Origin: Acidimicrobiales bacterium
Lineage (GTDB): Bacteria; Actinomycetota; Acidimicrobiia; Acidimicrobiales; Aldehydirespiratoraceae
Assembly: GCA_029263175.1 (NCBI GenBank)
Contig: JAJCXZ010000077.1
Span: forward strand, 85,726-149,725
DNA: 64,000 bases
Reading direction: 5' to 3'
Below are positions 35,668 through 44,289 of the stretch, one piece after another. Position 1 is the first letter of the stretch; each line of letters starts with the position of its first letter. The notes under the pieces are model-generated. The model did not search any database, had not been told where the DNA came from, and saw only the letters and a program-made list of their open reading frames with translations. The translations under genes were made by a program, and so were the position numbers.

Positions 35668-35747
35668 ACCGCGTCGCAAGCCGGTCGCATCCACCCGCGA
35701 CGAAGGCACCGCGCCAGGTGCATAGTCTGTGGATCGGGAGGATCCGG

Positions 35748-37397
35748 ATGCGCAGTCGACTGCTGTTGTCGCTTGCCCTCGTGGCGGCGGCGTGCTCCGG
35801 AACCGCTGATTCGACCGGAACGACTTCCGAAACGTCGATCGCCACCGCAGAACCAGCCGGGCCGGTCCGAGAGCCGAACTGGATTGCAATCGATAGTGAT
35901 GGGTTCACCGATCGTCGTACAGGCGAGACGTTCGTGCCGCGGGGCATCAATCTCATCCGTAAACGGCAGCCGATGTTCGCCAGCTACGACCCGGACTGGG
36001 TTGACGATCAGCTCGACGAGATCGTGTCCATGGGGTTCAACACGGTCCGGTTTTTCTTTGATCTCTGCAAACGATGCCCGTCGAACGACGACGGCCTCAC
36101 GCCACAATTCCTCGATCAACTCACCGACGTGCTCCACAAGATCGCGGATCGTGGAATGGTTGCTTTGCCGGCGCCGATCGATATTCCCGATCCGGGTTTC
36201 ATGGCGAACGTGCCGTGCTGTGACACGTTCGGCGGTGGCAGGAACTCGCTCTACCTCACCCAGGAGGGTCACGAGATTTCCCAGGAGTTCTTCACCCAGG
36301 TCATCGAAGGCGTGACCGAACGTGGCGCACCACTTCACGCCGTCCTTGCATGGGAGCTCGTCAACGAGCACTACATGTCACGCAGCGTCGCACCGCTGAG
36401 CCTCACCGAGGGCTTGGTGTCCACCGTCGACGGCGGCACATACGACATGAGCGACAACAACGCCGTCGAGCAAATGTACGCCGGCAACCTCGTGCTCTGG
36501 ATCAACAACGTTGCCGAGGCAGTTCGTCAGGCCGACCCGGGCGGATATGTGACGATGGGGTTTTTCCCCGCCGACGACCCTCAGTCGGGGCGCATCGGTC
36601 CGAACGAGCTCTGGTCGATGCCACGACCGGCGATCTACGAGTCGTCGCTCGACTTCGTCGACCTTCACGCCTATCCGGGCGGCGGGCACAAATGGGAGGA
36701 CGTTGCCGCGCTGTTCGGTCTCGACATGGAGCCGCCCGTCCCCATCATCCTCGGTGAGTTCGGTGCCTTTCTCGGCGTATACGCCGACCCGATGGCCGGA
36801 GCGGCCGGCATGGCGAGATGGCAGGTCCAATCGTGCGAGGTCGGCTTCCAAGGTTGGCTGCTTTGGCTCTGGGGCGATGATGTCGACGACGAATCTCATA
36901 CCGCCGATGTTGACGATGCCACCATCGCCCGGGCGGTTTCACCCAATCTGCGACCGGATCCATGCGCCGTGGGGCCGTTCCTGAACCTGAACCTCGCGCT
37001 CGACAAACCGGCCACAGCGTCGGCGGAAGAGTCGGAGGAGTTCGCCGCCAAGTGGGCTACGGATGGCAGCATCGGGACGTCGTGGAGCGCGGCCGCAGGG
37101 CCCCCGCAATGGATCGAGATCGATCTCGAGGAAACCACCGCCGTCCAACGTTTCGAGATCGTGCTCGGCGGTGCAAGCGAGCCAGCCGCCCAACGCCACA
37201 GGATCTACGTTCGCGACGCCCAAGAACCCGCACCCGGCCGTCTGGTGGGCGAGATCTCAACGACTGCACGCAACGAAGACCGGCTCGTCCTCGAGCTCGA
37301 TGAGGCGGTGAGCGGAGTCCGATATGCGAGAATCGAGACGCTGCAATGGGACAGCTGGGTCATCTTCAACGAGGTCGAGGTCTACGGCCCGACATGA
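35748..37397 (+). CDS. Lipoprotein glycoside hydrolase (GH5-like) with C-terminal discoidin-like domain
   Basis: A 549-residue secreted protein. The N-terminus MRSRLLLSLALVAAACSG is a lipoprotein signal with the acylated cysteine near residue 16. Residues about 50-410 resemble a GH5-type TIM barrel: GINLIRKRQP, GFNTVRFFFD, the acid/base Glu207 in WELVNEHY and the nucleophile Glu337 in ILGEFGAF. Residues about 425-549 look like an F5/8-type-C (discoidin) carbohydrate-binding module (ATDGSIGTSWSA, WIEIDLEETTAVQRFEI). GGGAGGA lies 5 nt before ATG 35748 and fixes the start. It probably degrades a polysaccharide at the cell surface; relatives include endoglycoceramidases, so glycolipid cleavage is an alternative. 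Confidence 0.85.
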   Translation: MRSRLLLSLALVAAACSGTADSTGTTSETSIATAEPAGPVREPNWIAIDSDGFTDRRTGETFVPRGINLIRKRQPMFASYDPDWVDDQLDEIVSMGFNTVRFFFDLCKRCPSNDDGLTPQFLDQLTDVLHKIADRGMVALPAPIDIPDPGFMANVPCCDTFGGGRNSLYLTQEGHEISQEFFTQVIEGVTERGAPLHAVLAWELVNEHYMSRSVAPLSLTEGLVSTVDGGTYDMSDNNAVEQMYAGNLVLWINNVAEAVRQADPGGYVTMGFFPADDPQSGRIGPNELWSMPRPAIYESSLDFVDLHAYPGGGHKWEDVAALFGLDMEPPVPIILGEFGAFLGVYADPMAGAAGMARWQVQSCEVGFQGWLLWLWGDDVDDESHTADVDDATIARAVSPNLRPDPCAVGPFLNLNLALDKPATASAEESEEFAAKWATDGSIGTSWSAAAGPPQWIEIDLEETTAVQRFEIVLGGASEPAAQRHRIYVRDAQEPAPGRLVGEISTTARNEDRLVLELDEAVSGVRYARIETLQWDSWVIFNEVEVYGPT

Positions 37398-37465
37398 CGC
37401 CGAGAAACTGCCACTCCGGTTGATCCCAGGGTGGTCGTTCCGTCAGCGTCCGAATGGCGCCAGTC

Positions 37466-38413
37466 TCAGCGGTAGAGCCTTTCGAGCGCACTGCCGATTG
37501 AGGCGAGGTGGTCGCGCACGCCCTGCGGGCCGGTGATTTCGAGCCATTCGATGAGCCCGGCAAGTTCGCCGGCGAGGGCGTACTCGTTGTGACCGCGAAT
37601 CACGATCTCGATCCGGCCGTCGGGCGCGGAACCGCCGACTTCGAGGCGTCCCCCGAGCATCATCCGGAGCAGGCCGAGTCCGTCGGGAGCGCACATGGCC
37701 TGGGCCTCGATTGGGGTGCGCATTCGGTCGACCTCGTCGGCGATTTCTCGCCAGCTCTCGGCCAGGTCGAATCCCTCGGGTCGTTGGATGGGATCGTCGG
37801 TCAACTCGACCGACGAGACACGGTCGATCCGGAAGGTCCGTCGACCGGCCTCGGTGGTGGAGACCAGGTACCACGTTGGGCCCTTGGCGACGATGCCCAG
37901 TGGGTGGACGGTCCGCTCGGTTTCGGAGCCTTTGCGATCGGCGTAGCCGAGGCGCACCTGGACGCCTCGGATCACCGCCTCTTGGAGTTCGTCGAGAAAC
38001 CGGGGTGGTCGGGGCTCGAGCAGGCTGGATCCCCAGAGTTGTTGGTCTACGACGACTGATGTTGCGGCTGCCTGGGCCTGCTCCCGGAAGGTCTCGGGCA
38101 GCGCGCGCACGAGTTTGCGCAGAGCGGACTTCACAGCCGGGGTTGCGGTCGAGGCCGGTCCGGCCACCAGGAAGAGGGCGCGGGCCTCGGTCGCGGTCAG
38201 CCCGGAGAGGTCGGTGCGAGCGCCGCCCAAGAGGCGCCATCCGCCCCCGCGGCCCTGGGTGGAGTACACGGGCACCCCGGCCATGGCCAAGGCGTCGAGG
38301 TCGCGGCGGGCGGTGCGCTCGGAGACCTCCAACTCCAGGGCGACCTCGGAGGCCGTGACCTGCTCGCGTTGTTGCAGTAGCAGGAGGATGGCTACCAGCC
38401 GGTCAGCTCGCAC
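37466..38413 (-). CDS. WYL-domain transcriptional regulator (HTH DeoR-type)
   Basis: A 315-residue regulator: N-terminal winged helix (about 1-60, LLQQREQVTASEVALELEVSERTARRDLDALAMAGVPV) followed by a WYL domain (about 130-300; WYLVSTTEAGRRTFRIDRVSSVEL carries the WYL triad) and a C-terminal WCX-like extension. WYL proteins sense ligands, often nucleic acid or nucleotide in other systems, and repress or activate neighbours. The GTG start at 38413 faces the TIGR03086 gene at 38476. A 25-bp palindrome between the two genes is the likely operator, so it probably controls both itself and the divergent gene. Confidence 0.9.
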   Translation of the reverse strand: MRADRLVAILLLLQQREQVTASEVALELEVSERTARRDLDALAMAGVPVYSTQGRGGGWRLLGGARTDLSGLTATEARALFLVAGPASTATPAVKSALRKLVRALPETFREQAQAAATSVVVDQQLWGSSLLEPRPPRFLDELQEAVIRGVQVRLGYADRKGSETERTVHPLGIVAKGPTWYLVSTTEAGRRTFRIDRVSSVELTDDPIQRPEGFDLAESWREIADEVDRMRTPIEAQAMCAPDGLGLLRMMLGGRLEVGGSAPDGRIEIVIRGHNEYALAGELAGLIEWLEITGPQGVRDHLASIGSALERLYR

Positions 38414-38432
38414 CCACCCACACTTTCACATC

Positions 38433-38457
38433 AAACCGGTCACTTGGTGACCGGTTT
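38433..38457. promoter_or_regulatory. Palindromic operator candidate for the WYL regulator
   Basis: A perfect inverted repeat with arms AAACCGGTCAC and GTGACCGGTTT separated by TTG lies between the divergent regulator and TIGR03086 genes, 20 nt from the regulator start. It has the size and symmetry of a dimer-binding site. Confidence 0.75.
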
Positions 38458-38475
38458 ACCGGCAACGATGGCACC

Positions 38476-39117
38476 ATGATCAAACCGACCAGTTCAACCA
38501 CCGACCACCTCGTGGATCCCCGGCCAATCCTCGAGCGTGCCATCGCAACCGGCGGGGTCGTCATTGCCGGCGTCCGGCCAGAGCAGCTCACGGATCCGAC
38601 GCCATGCACGGACATGAACGTGCGAGTACTCGTTGGCCACCTGGTCGGCGTGCTTGATCGCGTTGCTGCGCTCGGAAACGGCGAGGATCCTTTCGCAGTC
38701 ACCGAGACCCCCGTCCCCGATGATCGCTGGGCCGATGCGTGGACGGAATCAGGGAGACGAGCCGCGAGTGCCTGGAGCGACGACGCCGTGCTCGGACGAC
38801 CCATGGCACTGCCGTGGATCGAAGGCAGCGGCGCGGAGGTGCTGACGTCCTACTTCTCCGAGCTGACCGTCCACACCTGGGATCTCGCGACGGCGACCGG
38901 TCAGCGGCCCGACTGGGACGAAACAGTCGTGGCCGCGGCACTCGAGGCACGCAAGATCCTCCCGGCCGAGAACCGTCTGGCCCTTTACGAGGAGATCTCG
39001 ACCGCGATGGGCCTCGACGAGGTCGCCGTCCCGTTCGCCGAGGCCGTCCCGGTCCCCGACGACGCCCCCGGCATCGAACGCCTCGTCGCATGGAACGGCC
39101 GGAATCCGCGTCGCTGA
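38476..39117 (+). CDS. TIGR03086-family (DinB-fold) protein
   Basis: A 213-residue protein of the TIGR03086 family: PTPCTDMNVRVLVGHLVGVLDRV and SELTVHTWDLATATG carry the two conserved histidine regions. It is divergent from the WYL regulator and the operator palindrome lies 19 nt upstream of its start, so its expression is probably set by that regulator. It may be an enzyme modifying the regulator's ligand, a typical arrangement for WYL/TIGR03086 pairs, but the reaction is unknown. Confidence 0.85.
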   Translation: MIKPTSSTTDHLVDPRPILERAIATGGVVIAGVRPEQLTDPTPCTDMNVRVLVGHLVGVLDRVAALGNGEDPFAVTETPVPDDRWADAWTESGRRAASAWSDDAVLGRPMALPWIEGSGAEVLTSYFSELTVHTWDLATATGQRPDWDETVVAAALEARKILPAENRLALYEEISTAMGLDEVAVPFAEAVPVPDDAPGIERLVAWNGRNPRR

Positions 39118-39198
39118 TCGCTCGCTCGTTCGAGTTGGCGACCGTCTGCAGTCGTGGAGCCCTGGATTCTGACCCCGACGGGTTCAGAGTCTTCAGAC

Positions 39199-39226
39199 TT
39201 GCGCGAGCGTCGGTCGGATCTAGGAT
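39199..39226 (+). promoter_or_regulatory. Promoter candidate for the PEP-utiliser gene
   Basis: TTGCGC (39199-39204) and TAGGAT (39221-39226) with a 16-nt spacer lie 33 nt before the ATG at 39260. Confidence 0.4.
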
Positions 39227-39259
39227 GCGACACTTGGACGACCGTGAAGGTAGGTAGGC

Positions 39260-40903
39260 ATGACTGAGTGGACTCCACCGGGACCGGGCCCGTGGCAACA
39301 GGACTCGGCGCACACCCCCGTGTCGCAGACCACCATCATGGCGGAGGTCTACCCGGCAGGCTTCAATCGCGGATTCACCGAGACGTTCGCCCGCTACGGC
39401 GTATTGCTCGACCGTCTCGCGATGGGCGTGGTCAACGGATTCACATACCACCAGCCACAACCGTTCGACATGCCCGGACCCGACGGCCCGATGTCCCCCG
39501 ATGAGATTCACGCGGAGTTCGGACGACGGCTCGGTGTTGCCGCGCAGATGCTCGAGACGAAGCTGTGGCGTCAAGACCTCAACGACTGGGACACCGACTG
39601 GAAGCCGAAGGCGATCGCCCGACATCGCGAACTCGGTGGCGTCTCGCTCGGCGACCTCGATGACGCGGCGCTCCTCGAGCATCTGAACGACGTCGCCGCC
39701 CATGTCACCGAGATGGTGTACCAACACCACCGATTCAACATGGCGGCGATCTTCCCCGTGGGGGATTTCGTGCTCCATGCGAGCGGATGGACGGGTCGAC
39801 CGCCCCACATGTTGCTAAACGTGTTCAACGGCTATTCGCCGATCTCGACAACACTCCCCGATGAGATGCGCGCTGCAGTTGCTGCCGTGCGGGCGAGCGA
39901 CGCGGCGCGTCAGCTTGTCGAAGGAGCGGGCGACGCGGCCCGACGGCTGGCGGAGTTGCGTGCGTCCGTACCCGCCGTCGACGACTACGTCGCCACTATC
40001 GAATGTCGAGTGATCGACGGATTCGATCTGACCAACCCGACGCTTCGGGAACAGCCTGAGGTCGTGCTCGGAAAACTGGCTGCCGGCCTCGAGGCCAAGC
40101 CTGACGAAACCCGGCTCCGTTCCGATGAGTTCGCCGACGATGTGCGCGCCGCCGTGCCGGCCGAGCATCGAGAATTCTTCGATGAGTTGCTCGGCGATGC
40201 GAGAGCGAACTATCGGCTGCGCGACGAGCGCGGCATTTACAGCGAGATCACCGCGATGGGGATTCTGCGGCTCACGCTGCTCGAGCTGGGCCGTCGAGCG
40301 CATGGTCGCGGACACCTTCACGACCCGGCACACATCCTCGACGCCACTCTTTCCGAAACCTCGGCCGTGCTAGGAGGCGATGCCTCACTCACGGACGATC
40401 TCCGACACCGCGGTGATCGCCGGCGTGCACTCACCGCCGCCGGTCCTATGCGCCGCCTCGGCCCACCGCCACCGGAGCCGCCGTCCGACGAGCTCCCCCC
40501 TCCGCTGGCTCGACTCATGTCCGCGACCGGGTTCATGATCGAGGCGATCCTCGGCCAGCTCGATGCGGCCGAGGGGGATGCGTCGACGATCGTCGGTCTT
40601 GGCGCGAGCCAAGGTGCGTACGAAGGGACCGCTCGTCTGATCGGTGAGACGGACGATCTACTCGATCTCGAGCCGGGCGACATAGTGGTTGCGGCGACAA
40701 CCGGAGAAGGATTCAACTCGGTACTTCATCTTGTCGGTGCCATGGTGACCGACCACGGGAGTCATGCGTGCCACGCCGCCATCGTGTCGCGCGAGATGGG
40801 AATTCCGGCGGTGGTCGGCACTGTCGACGCCACGGCCCGGGTTCGAACCGGTGACCGCATCCGGGTCGATGGTACGAAGGGTGAAGTCACGATCCTTTCG
40901 TGA
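39260..40903 (+). CDS. PEP-utilising-enzyme swivel-domain protein without ATP-grasp domain
   Basis: A 547-residue protein. The last 85 or so residues are a PEP-utilisers mobile (phosphohistidine swivel) domain with DIVVAATTGEGFN and HACHAAIVSREMGIPAVVG; His505 is the candidate phosphorylated residue. The long N-terminal part (1-460) is helical and resembles the middle part of PEP-synthase-like proteins found in actinobacteria, including a paired PHMLLNVFNGY segment. The ATP-grasp domain of PEP synthase or rifampicin phosphotransferase is absent, and no such gene lies nearby. It cannot be a complete phosphotransferase alone; the partner or role is unknown. Confidence 0.8.
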   Translation: MTEWTPPGPGPWQQDSAHTPVSQTTIMAEVYPAGFNRGFTETFARYGVLLDRLAMGVVNGFTYHQPQPFDMPGPDGPMSPDEIHAEFGRRLGVAAQMLETKLWRQDLNDWDTDWKPKAIARHRELGGVSLGDLDDAALLEHLNDVAAHVTEMVYQHHRFNMAAIFPVGDFVLHASGWTGRPPHMLLNVFNGYSPISTTLPDEMRAAVAAVRASDAARQLVEGAGDAARRLAELRASVPAVDDYVATIECRVIDGFDLTNPTLREQPEVVLGKLAAGLEAKPDETRLRSDEFADDVRAAVPAEHREFFDELLGDARANYRLRDERGIYSEITAMGILRLTLLELGRRAHGRGHLHDPAHILDATLSETSAVLGGDASLTDDLRHRGDRRRALTAAGPMRRLGPPPPEPPSDELPPPLARLMSATGFMIEAILGQLDAAEGDASTIVGLGASQGAYEGTARLIGETDDLLDLEPGDIVVAATTGEGFNSVLHLVGAMVTDHGSHACHAAIVSREMGIPAVVGTVDATARVRTGDRIRVDGTKGEVTILS

Positions 40904-40913
40904 TCCTTCCTCC

Positions 40914-42101
40914 GTGACGCGCTCGGCCGGGGTCTCGACACTCACAATCCTGGGCATCTCGGCAGCTGCCGGGTTGGTGCCGCTGAACTCCACCATGATC
41001 GCGGTGGCGTTGCCGAAGATCGCCGAGGACTTCGAGATCTCCACCGGCAGGACGGGCATCCTCATCATCGTCTACCTGTTCGCGATGCTCATCGGGCAGC
41101 CCCTCGCCGGCCGTCTGGGTGACTCGATCGGCAACCGACGCATGGTGAACATTGCGTTGGTTGGTGTCGTCGTGTGCTCTGCGATTGCTGCAGCGGCGAC
41201 CTCGTTTGCTCTGTTGGTGGTGGCCCGTGTCGCTCAAGCCGCGTTCGCGGCAGCGCTCGTGCCGAGTATCCAGTCGCTCCTGCGAGCGATCACGCCACAC
41301 GAACGGCAGGGCCGGGCGTTCGGCGTGATGGGCTCGGTCCTCGGCGTTGGGGCAGCGTTGGGGCCGGTCATCGGTGGACTTCTCACACAGGCGTTCGGCT
41401 GGCAGGCGATCTTCCTGATCAACATCCCGATCGCATTGTCGGCGTTACTCATCGCAGTTCGAACTCCAACGCCAACCTCGACGCCGGCCGAGGATGCGCC
41501 GGATGGCGCGCCCCATGAGTCCGAACGTGGACGAATCGCGAATCGGGTATTCGTTGCCGCCTTCTCCCTCCAGTCGCTGTCGACGCTCGCCCAATACTCC
41601 TTGTTGTTGCTGACACCCATCATCCTCAACGCCCGAGGCTGGGAGTCGGGGCCGATCGGTGCCGTGCTGTCTGCCCTCACCGTTGGCATGATCGTCATGA
41701 GCCCTGTCGGGGGACAGCTCGGCGATCGATTCGGGCGCCGGTTGCCATCGCGGGTCGGGCTCACGGTTGCGACCGGATGCATTGTGGTGATCCTGATCGG
41801 CGGACCGTCGATCAGCGTCGCCGTGCTCGTTGGGGGACTTGCGTGCTTCGGGCTCGGTCTGGGGGCGGTGACTCCCAGCCTCATGACATCAGCCCTCGAA
41901 TCGGTGCCCCTGCACCGAACGGGCACCGCTGCCGGTGTGCTTTCGATGAGTCGCTACACCGGCAGCATCACTACTAGCGTCGCCGTCTCGTTCCTGGTCG
42001 CCTCGGATGGAGGCGGGACCCGTGTGGTCCTCGCCATCGCGGCTGTGGGAATGGTGATCTCCGTTGTCGTCACCGCCGCTCTCCCCGGAGCGCGTCCCTG
42101 A
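40914..42101 (+). CDS. MFS exporter, DHA2/EmrB-like
   Basis: A 395-residue MFS protein with about twelve hydrophobic segments. LNSTMIAVALPKIAEDF and GRLGDSIGNRRMV in the first half, then VARVAQAAFAAALVPSIQSLL and GWQAIFLINIPIAL, are typical of drug:proton antiporters of the EmrB/QacA group; canonical DHA2 members have fourteen helices. The GTG at 40914 is the only usable start after the upstream stop at 40903. It lies on the same strand as the PEP-utiliser gene and ends at a strong hairpin. Substrate unknown. Confidence 0.83.
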   Translation: MTRSAGVSTLTILGISAAAGLVPLNSTMIAVALPKIAEDFEISTGRTGILIIVYLFAMLIGQPLAGRLGDSIGNRRMVNIALVGVVVCSAIAAAATSFALLVVARVAQAAFAAALVPSIQSLLRAITPHERQGRAFGVMGSVLGVGAALGPVIGGLLTQAFGWQAIFLINIPIALSALLIAVRTPTPTSTPAEDAPDGAPHESERGRIANRVFVAAFSLQSLSTLAQYSLLLLTPIILNARGWESGPIGAVLSALTVGMIVMSPVGGQLGDRFGRRLPSRVGLTVATGCIVVILIGGPSISVAVLVGGLACFGLGLGAVTPSLMTSALESVPLHRTGTAAGVLSMSRYTGSITTSVAVSFLVASDGGGTRVVLAIAAVGMVISVVVTAALPGARP

Positions 42102-42121
42102 GGTGGCGGCGATGTCTTCGC

Positions 42122-42152
42122 GAGGCGGGCCGCCGAACGGCGGACCCGCCTC
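42122..42152. terminator. Bidirectional hairpin terminator
   Basis: GAGGCGGG-CCGCCG-AA-CGGCGG-A-CCCGCCTC forms a 14-bp stem with a one-base bulge and a 2-nt loop (in practice about 4). It lies between the convergent MFS and betaine-binding genes and can serve both. Confidence 0.7.
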
Positions 42153-42173
42153 ACACAAGCAAGCGTGTCTGAG

Positions 42174-43139
42174 CTACGGGAGCCAGGCAGCCCAGGTATC
42201 GCCGTGCGCCTCAATCCAGGCGGCGGCAACGTCAGCGGGGTCTTCGCCGTCGATTTCCGCGGAGGGCAGCATCTCGAGCTGGTCCGCGTTGGTGATGGTG
42301 AATGCTTCGAGGAACGCGAACACGTCGGGGGCCTTGTCAGCGAGCTCGCCCGAAACCGCCTTGAAGATCGGGTCCTCGGGATAGTCACAGGCAACATCGC
42401 CATCGGCCGCGGCCCCGCTCGCGCCACACTCCGGCGTGAACTCGGGCAACGCCACGTTGACCAGGTTGAATTTGCCGACGGCTGCGGTGGGGGTCCACCA
42501 GTACATGAGAACCGGCTCGTTGGCTGCAGAACGGGCCTCGAGCTCGGCCACGGTGGCGGGTTCGGAACCGCTGTACTGCACCTCGAAGGGGAGACCCAGG
42601 TTTTCGATGAGCAACGCGTCGTACTGAGAGTACGAAGGATCAGTGCCGAGGAAGCGACCGAGATCACCGGTTTCGGCGGTGGAGAAGTACTCACCTGCCT
42701 CGGCGCTCACCAACCCCTCCCATGTGGCCATATCCGGGTGTTCGTCAAGGACGTACTGCGGGACGAACCAGCCGATCTTGCCGATCGCCCCGAGGCCGCC
42801 GATATCGACGACGGAGCCGTCATCGAAGAACGCCTGCTCGGTAGCGGTGATACCCGAGGGCCAGATCTCCAGTACTGCATCGAGCGTGCCGTCGGCCAGG
42901 CCGGTGAACATCGCCTCGTTTTCATCGATCGCGATGACCTCGACTGGATAGCCGAGCTCACTCTCGATCAATTGGGACGCCACCGCCACGTTGAGCGCGG
43001 AGGCGGTCCATGCGTTGACGACAAAGGTGATCGTCGGCTTGTCGCCCGAGTCACCCGAACCGGCGTCGGTATCGGAGTCGTCCCCACATGCGCCGGCGAC
43101 CATTGCAATCGCCAGCAGGATTGCGGCTATTCGTTTCAT
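42174..43139 (-). CDS. Glycine betaine/choline ABC substrate-binding lipoprotein (OpuAC-like)
   Basis: A 321-residue secreted lipoprotein: signal ending in VAGACGDD with the acylated cysteine at about residue 18, then an acidic linker. The body is an OpuAC/ProX-type binding domain with the aromatic ligand-cage region: EIWPSG near 105 and YWWTPTAAVGKFN near 220. It should bind betaine, choline or a related quaternary amine. GAGGGA lies a few bases before the ATG. It is divergent from the ATPase-permease operon across a 100-nt shared promoter region. Confidence 0.88.
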   Translation of the reverse strand: MKRIAAILLAIAMVAGACGDDSDTDAGSGDSGDKPTITFVVNAWTASALNVAVASQLIESELGYPVEVIAIDENEAMFTGLADGTLDAVLEIWPSGITATEQAFFDDGSVVDIGGLGAIGKIGWFVPQYVLDEHPDMATWEGLVSAEAGEYFSTAETGDLGRFLGTDPSYSQYDALLIENLGLPFEVQYSGSEPATVAELEARSAANEPVLMYWWTPTAAVGKFNLVNVALPEFTPECGASGAAADGDVACDYPEDPIFKAVSGELADKAPDVFAFLEAFTITNADQLEMLPSAEIDGEDPADVAAAWIEAHGDTWAAWLP

Positions 43140-43226
43140 ATTTCCCTCACAGTTCCTTGGCGGACGTCGACCGTCCGAGGGCTGAACGTTACCAGCGTCA
43201 CATCGAGCACGAATGCGACGATCCAC

Positions 43227-43232
43227 TAGCTT
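43227..43232 (+). promoter_or_regulatory. -10 box (TAGCTT) for the ABC importer operon
   Basis: TAGCTT lies 7 nt before the ATG at 43240; no Shine-Dalgarno is present. Confidence 0.45.
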
Positions 43233-43239
43233 GTCGCCA

Positions 43240-44289
43240 ATGAGTACAGCGCAAACAATCGGCGTCGACGCGCTCCCGGCCGTCCTGGCCGGCGTAGGCG
43301 TCTACAAAGTCTTCGGACCCAAACCCCACCGCGCCATGGAAATGGCCGCGGAAGGCATCAGCCGGGAGGAGATCCTCCGGACCACTGGCAACACCGTCGC
43401 CGTGTGCGACGTTTCCTTCGAGGTGGCCCGGGGAGAAACCTTCGTCGTCATGGGCCTGTCCGGGTCCGGGAAATCGACGCTCGTTCGATGCATCGCTCGG
43501 CTCCTCGACGTCACTCGAGGTCAGGTCACACTCAACGGCGACGACCTCATGGCAATGAGCGAGAAGGAGCTCCGTGACGTCCGCCGCCGCAACATGTCGA
43601 TGGTCTTTCAGCACTTCGGCCTGTTCCCTCATCGAACGGTGATCGACAACGTGGCGTACGGATTGGAGATTCAGGGCCTGGCGAGAGACATCCGACGCGA
43701 GCGGGCGCGTGAGATCCTCGACGTCGTGGGGCTGGGGGGGTGGGGCGACCATTACCCGCAGCAACTCTCGGGCGGCATGCAGCAACGGGTTGGGCTCGGT
43801 CGGGCGTTGGCCATCGAGCCCGAGGTCCTCTTCTTCGACGAGCCATTCTCCGCCCTCGATCCACTGATCCGAAGGGACATGCAGAACGAGCTGTTGCGGC
43901 TTCAGGCCGAGACACAACGCACCATCGTCTTCATCACCCACGACTTCGACGAGGCGATCAAGCTCGGCGATCGGATCGCCATCATGAAAGACGGGGCGTT
44001 CGACCAGGTCGGCACCGCTCTGGAACTGCTCGCCAACCCCGCCACCCCGTATGTTCGCGAGTTCACCGAAGACGTCTCGCGCACGAAGGTGCTCCGAGCC
44101 GGCAACGTGATGAAACCGCACGAAGGCGAAACCGTCGGACCGACGGTGGGCGCCGATCGCTCCATCGATGCGATCTTGTCCGTACTGCTCGAAACGACCG
44201 ATGAGATCGGCGTTGTCGACCCATCCGGTTCGCTCGTCGGGGTGATCGACCGTGGTGCGGTGATCTCACTACTCGAGCCCGGGTCGTGA
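43240..44289 (+). CDS. Glycine betaine ABC importer ATPase (ProV/OpuAA-like)
   Basis: A 349-residue ATPase with Walker A GLSGSGKST, Q-loop VFQHFGLFPH, signature QLSGGMQQR, Walker B VLFFDEPFSALD and the switch histidine in FITHDF. A C-terminal extension (from about 285) holds a CBS-like segment ending in LVGVIDRGAVISLL, as in ProV/OpuAA where CBS domains sense ionic strength. The stop overlaps the permease GTG (GTGA). It completes the betaine importer with the divergent binding protein. Confidence 0.9.
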   Translation: MSTAQTIGVDALPAVLAGVGVYKVFGPKPHRAMEMAAEGISREEILRTTGNTVAVCDVSFEVARGETFVVMGLSGSGKSTLVRCIARLLDVTRGQVTLNGDDLMAMSEKELRDVRRRNMSMVFQHFGLFPHRTVIDNVAYGLEIQGLARDIRRERAREILDVVGLGGWGDHYPQQLSGGMQQRVGLGRALAIEPEVLFFDEPFSALDPLIRRDMQNELLRLQAETQRTIVFITHDFDEAIKLGDRIAIMKDGAFDQVGTALELLANPATPYVREFTEDVSRTKVLRAGNVMKPHEGETVGPTVGADRSIDAILSVLLETTDEIGVVDPSGSLVGVIDRGAVISLLEPGS

